Source of the DNA: Dromiciops gliroides
Taxonomy: Eukaryota; Chordata; Mammalia; Microbiotheria; Microbiotheriidae
Assembly (NCBI RefSeq): GCF_019393635.1
Contig: NC_057866.1
Location: 4,056,223 to 4,120,222, forward strand
Direction: 5' to 3'
DNA length: 64,000 nt
Notes under the pieces: model-generated
Told to the model about the DNA's origin: nothing
Database searches by the model: none
Seen by the model: the letters and a program-made list of their open reading frames with translations, nothing else
Shown here: positions 60,406 through 64,000 of the stretch, piece by piece
How positions within the stretch are numbered: the stretch's first letter is position 1
Layout of the letters: every line of letters starts with the position of its first letter
Made by a program: the position numbers and the translations under genes

Positions 60406-60534
60406 TGTCTCTGTATTGCTTTCTATTCCAATCTCTCTTTCACACTGCATGACCCAGTTCCTAATGAGGAGGCATTTTAAATACTTTATGACAGGGGGAA
60501 CTCTAGAGGGTCCCAGGCAGGGGAATGGGATACA

Positions 60535-60645
60535 AAATACACATCACACACACAACACTCATACTCAACACACACACATATACACACATACACACAACTT
60601 CCAGCACACACAAAACACAGATCATATAAGAGACACAAACATGTA
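60535..60645. repeat. CA-rich tract, unit C
   Basis: Degenerate (CACA)n; lies in the spacer of the 191-bp inverted repeat. Confidence 0.8.
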
Positions 60646-61043
60646 GAGAGAGAGAAAGAGACTGAACCATAACCTCCCCGGGAATATCCCAGCTATAAGA
60701 GATCATTTAGCTTCCCTTTGAATTCTCTAGTGACAATGACCTCACACTCTGCTCAGCGGCTTCAGGTCCCACATTTCACCTAGTCCAGGCACAGAATGGG
60801 ACAGGGCATCCTCAGCTTCTCTTGTCATTGCTTACATGGTGAGCATGACGATGAGCATCAACCAGTTACCAAGGCAAAGAGTGTCATGGGATGTCCATGG
60901 CACCCAATTCTCCTTGATCATGTCATCCTTAATCACTAATACTGATTGGCTGTGCCCTCAGCTCCTCCCATTGTTGGTGGAATTATTGACATATTAACAG
61001 ATAAAACCAAGCCCCCAACAAGGGAACCCTGCACCAAAGCTCC

Positions 61044-61234
61044 AGAGGCAGAGAAGTAGTTAACTCAGCTCCTTTACTGGCAGTGGGAAGAGAAATGGAA
61101 GGGGGAGGAGTGGGAAAGGAAGGGGGTGGGCATTGCTGAGCTGAAGTCTCCTCTGTTCTGGGCAGGGAGAGGGAAGGAGGCCCGAGAGAACCTTGTGGAT
61201 CAAGCCTCAGACAATAGAAGGTGAGGGAGCCTGG
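61044..61234 (-). repeat. Right arm of 191-bp inverted repeat
   Basis: Inverted copy of 60,130-60,320. It sits exactly between the end of unit C (about 61,035) and the start of L1 5' leader-like sequence (about 61,240), so it marks a rearrangement junction. Confidence 0.9.
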
Positions 61235-61239
61235 CCTGG

Positions 61240-64000
61240 GGGGTGGTAGATACAGGGGTGTCTGTGGGAACTGAGGAGGAATTCAGCTATCCCACCCCAG
61301 TAGGGAACCAGGAATAAATCTTGAGCAGCAGCAGGCCCAGGTGGGGAAGGGGTGTGGGCTTGTCAAAACTAAGAACCATAGCACACAAAGTTCTGCTGGC
61401 TGGTTAACTAGGAAGTTTGCTTGAGGTTACCTTTGGACCAGAGAACAGGCTAAGTGAGAGAAAAACCTACCCTCCCTCAAACCAAAACACCTGGGACCCT
61501 CTAAATCTTGGGACAGTGTAGCTTGGAAGTAGGGCCCCACTGTAAGAGGGAGTTAAAAGTCAAGTAAAAAATAGCAAGATGAGCAAGCAAAGAAAGTTGA
61601 GAACAAGAGAAAGTCTCTTTAATGTCAAGGAAGATTGAGGTGCACCCTCAGAAGAGGATAACAACCTCAGGGCCCCTAGATCCAAAGCTTCCAAGAAAAA
61701 TATGAATTGGTCTCAGGCCATGGAATTGCTCAAAAGGGACTTTGAAGAGAAAGTAGGAGAGATAGAAGGAAGATTTAGAGAGGTGGAAGAAAGAATGGAA
61801 AGAGAAATGAGAGCAAAGCAAGAGAATCATGAGAAAAATTCAACAACTTGAAAAGCCAAATGGAAAAGAAGATACAAAAACTCTCTGAAGAAAATTGCCT
61901 AAGAATTAGTATTGAACAAATGGAAGCTAGTGACTTTATGAGAAACCAAGACACAGTAAAGCAAATCCAAATGAATAAAAAAAAATAGAGGGCAATATGA
62001 AACATATCCTTTGAAAAACAAGTGACCTGGAAAATAGATGCAGGAGAGATAATTTGAAAATCATTGGACTACCTGAAAGCCAGCACCTTCCAAGAGATTG
62101 TCAGGGAAAATTGCCCTAATATTGTAGAAGCAGACGGTAAAATAGAAATTGAAAGAATCCACCAATCACCTCCTGAAAGAGATCCCAAAAGGAAAACCTC
62201 CAGGATAGCCAAATATAGCCAAATTCCAGAGCTCTCAGGTCAAGGGGAAAATATTACAAGCAGCTAGGAAAAAAAGGAATTAAAATACTATGGAGCTACA
62301 AAAAGGATAAAGCAAGAGTTAGCAGCATCTACATTAAAGGACTAGAGGGCATGGGATATGATATTCCAGAGGGCAAAGGAACTGGGACTACAGCCAAGAA
62401 TCATGTACCCAGCAAAACTGTGTATAATCTTTCAGAGGAAAAAATGGGACTTCAATGAGAAAGAGGACTTTCAAGCATTTGTGATGAAAAGACCTGAATA
62501 GAAAATTTGACTTTCAAATACAAGACCCTAGAGAAGCATAAAAATTAAAGAACAAGTCATAAAAATAATAAATAATTTTATTGAAGAGAATGATAAATGA
62601 GACAAAGCCAACAGGATGTGGCAAAAGCAGCAATTATAATAATATTGATACCTCTAAATGTTTACATCAATAAAATAGAGAAAGAGCAGATCAATGAATT
62701 GGGTATACAATTAAAAAACTATGAAAAGAACAAATTAAAAATCCCCAATTAAATACCAAATTGGAAATTCTAAAAATTAAAAGTGAGACCAATAACATTA
62801 AATGTTTTTTTTGTTTTGTTTTTTGGGGTGAGGCAATTGGGGTTAAGTGACTTGCCCAAGGTCACACAGCTAGTTAATTGTCAAGTGTCTGAGGCCAGAT
62901 TTGAACTCAGGTCCTCCTGAATCCAGGGCCGGTGCTCTATCCACTGCGCCACCTAGCTGCCTCCAATAACATTAAATGTAAGAAAACCATTGAATTAATC
63001 AATAAAAACTAGGAGTTGTTTTTATAAAAATAAAATAGTTTAACCATTGCTTAATATGATTTTTAAAAAGAAAGAAGAAAACTATTAAAAATGTATCCAA
63101 AAAGTATCAAAAATGAAAAGAGCTTTCATACCACTAATGAAGATGAAATTAAAGTAATTGGTAGGAATTATTTTGGCCAATTATATGCCAATAAATTTAA
63201 CAGTTAAAGTGAAATGGAAAAACACTTACAAAAAATAAACTACCTAGATTAACAGAAGAGGAAATAACACATCTAAATAAACCTATTTTAGAAAAAGAAA
63301 TTGAATGGGCCATAAATGAGCTTCCAAAAAACCAAAACAAACAAACAAACAAAAAAGCATCAGGCCCAGATGAATTTACAAGTGAATTCTACCAAACATT
63401 TAAATATCAACTAATTTCAATATTAATTAAATTATTTGGAATAATAAGCAAAAAAGGAATACTGCCAAACTCCTTTTATGGAAAAAAAAAAATATGGTGC
63501 CGATACCTAAACCAAGAAGAGCAAAAGCAGAGAAAGAAATTATAGAACAATTTCACTAATGAATACAGCTGCAAAAATCCTAAATAAAATACTAGTTAGG
63601 ATATTACAACAGTATGTCACAAAGATTACACATCATGATTAAGTAGCATTTATACCAGGAATGCAGAGATGATTTAACATAAGGAAAATTATTTACATAA
63701 TTGATTATATCAATAACAAATGTAACTAAATCATATGACTATTACAATAGATGCAGAGAAAACTTTTGACAAAATACAATAGTTATTCCTATTAAAAACA
63801 CTTGAAAACATAGTATGAATGGATTTTTCCTTAAAATGAAAAAACCCATCTACCTAAAACTACCAGTAAGCATTATTTGCAATGGGGATAAGCTAGAAGC
63901 TTCCCCAATAAGATTAGGAGTGAAACAAGTATCCCCAGTATCACCAATATTATCCTGTATTGTATTAGAAATGCTAGCAGTTCTAATAGGAGAAGAGAAA
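61240..64000 (+). mobile_element. Decayed L1 with ORF1 and ORF2, running off the window
   Basis: 5' leader-like sequence (61,240-61,578). ORF1 starts at ATG 61,579 (MSKQRKLRTRESLFNVKED), has a coiled-coil stretch (EEKVGEIEGRFREVEERM) and ends near TAG 62,499 after AKNHVPSKT-type and KRPE residues of the ORF1p C-terminal domain. Only about 150 bp later the ORF2 linker begins, so the endonuclease part of ORF2 is missing. Reverse transcriptase follows ([22 protein letters not shown]). Numerous stops and shifts. A CORE-SINE is nested at 62,806. Confidence 0.85.
62806..62962 (-). mobile_element. CORE-SINE nested in L1
   Basis: Antisense; target repeat CCAATAACATTAAATGT on both sides. Confidence 0.95.

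Larger units (their letters stand above)
43985..61035 (+). repeat. Duplication unit C of the MRGPR array
   Basis: Similarity to units A and B starts about 30 bp after a SINE whose target duplication closes at about 43,966, and ends at about 61,035 with a block also seen at the end of unit B ('cactaatactgattggctg' in both). It is the longest unit because it gained a 3.9-kb L1, several SINEs, a 584-bp LTR and an inverted segment at 47.7-48.4 kb. Unlike A and B, the part equivalent to about 3.9-5.2 kb of unit A is missing at its left end. Confidence 0.8.

Overview
This window is marsupial nuclear DNA. The main evidence is a young tRNA-derived CORE-SINE of the MAR1/WSINE1 type, present in about 25 copies, together with marsupial-type L1 3' ends and older MIR-like SINEs. 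The SINE variants look most like those of Australian dasyurid marsupials; that species-level guess is weak.

The only host gene family is the Mas-related G-protein coupled receptors (MRGPR, class A sensory/mast-cell receptors). There are three copies, all on the + strand, each at the 3' end of a diverged tandem duplication unit: unit A (about 3,940-18,118, coding exon at 15.7-16.7 kb), unit B (about 23,745-35,905, coding exon at 32.9-33.8 kb) and unit C (about 43,985-61,035, coding exon at 57.65-58.6 kb). A fourth, receptor-less fragment (unit D, about 36,400-37,215) lies between B and C. In each unit a conserved block with a TATA-like box and a splice donor (possible noncoding exon 1) sits 7-13 kb upstream of a conserved splice acceptor just before the coding ATG. 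Only copy B is an uninterrupted 314-residue receptor. Copies A and C are each put out of frame at a homopolymer (T10 in A, G7 in C).

The units were reshaped after duplication. Unit C carries an inverted segment with a fold-back repeat (47.7-48.4 kb), a private 5'-truncated L1 (49.2-53.0 kb) and a private solo LTR (59.4-60.0 kb). Unit B carries a solo LTR (28.5-28.9 kb), a second LTR-like segment (31.5-32.2 kb) and a long pure hexanucleotide array (25.0-25.2 kb). Unit A carries a private L1 3' end (6.3-6.6 kb). All three contain an old antisense ORF1-only L1 relative (HAL1-like), so that insertion predates the duplications.

Between the units: 18.1-23.7 kb is L1, another HAL1-like element and unrecognised sequence. 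35.9-43.98 kb holds unit D, L1 pieces and a processed pseudogene of JOSD1 (Josephin-domain deubiquitinase) that was later split by an L1, a SINE and a solo LTR. 61.04-64.0 kb begins with a 191-bp, nearly identical inverted copy of sequence from inside unit C and continues into a decayed L1 that runs off the window. 1-3.9 kb is repeats plus unrecognised sequence.

I saw no CRISPR, operon, plasmid or other prokaryotic feature, and no free-standing RNA gene.
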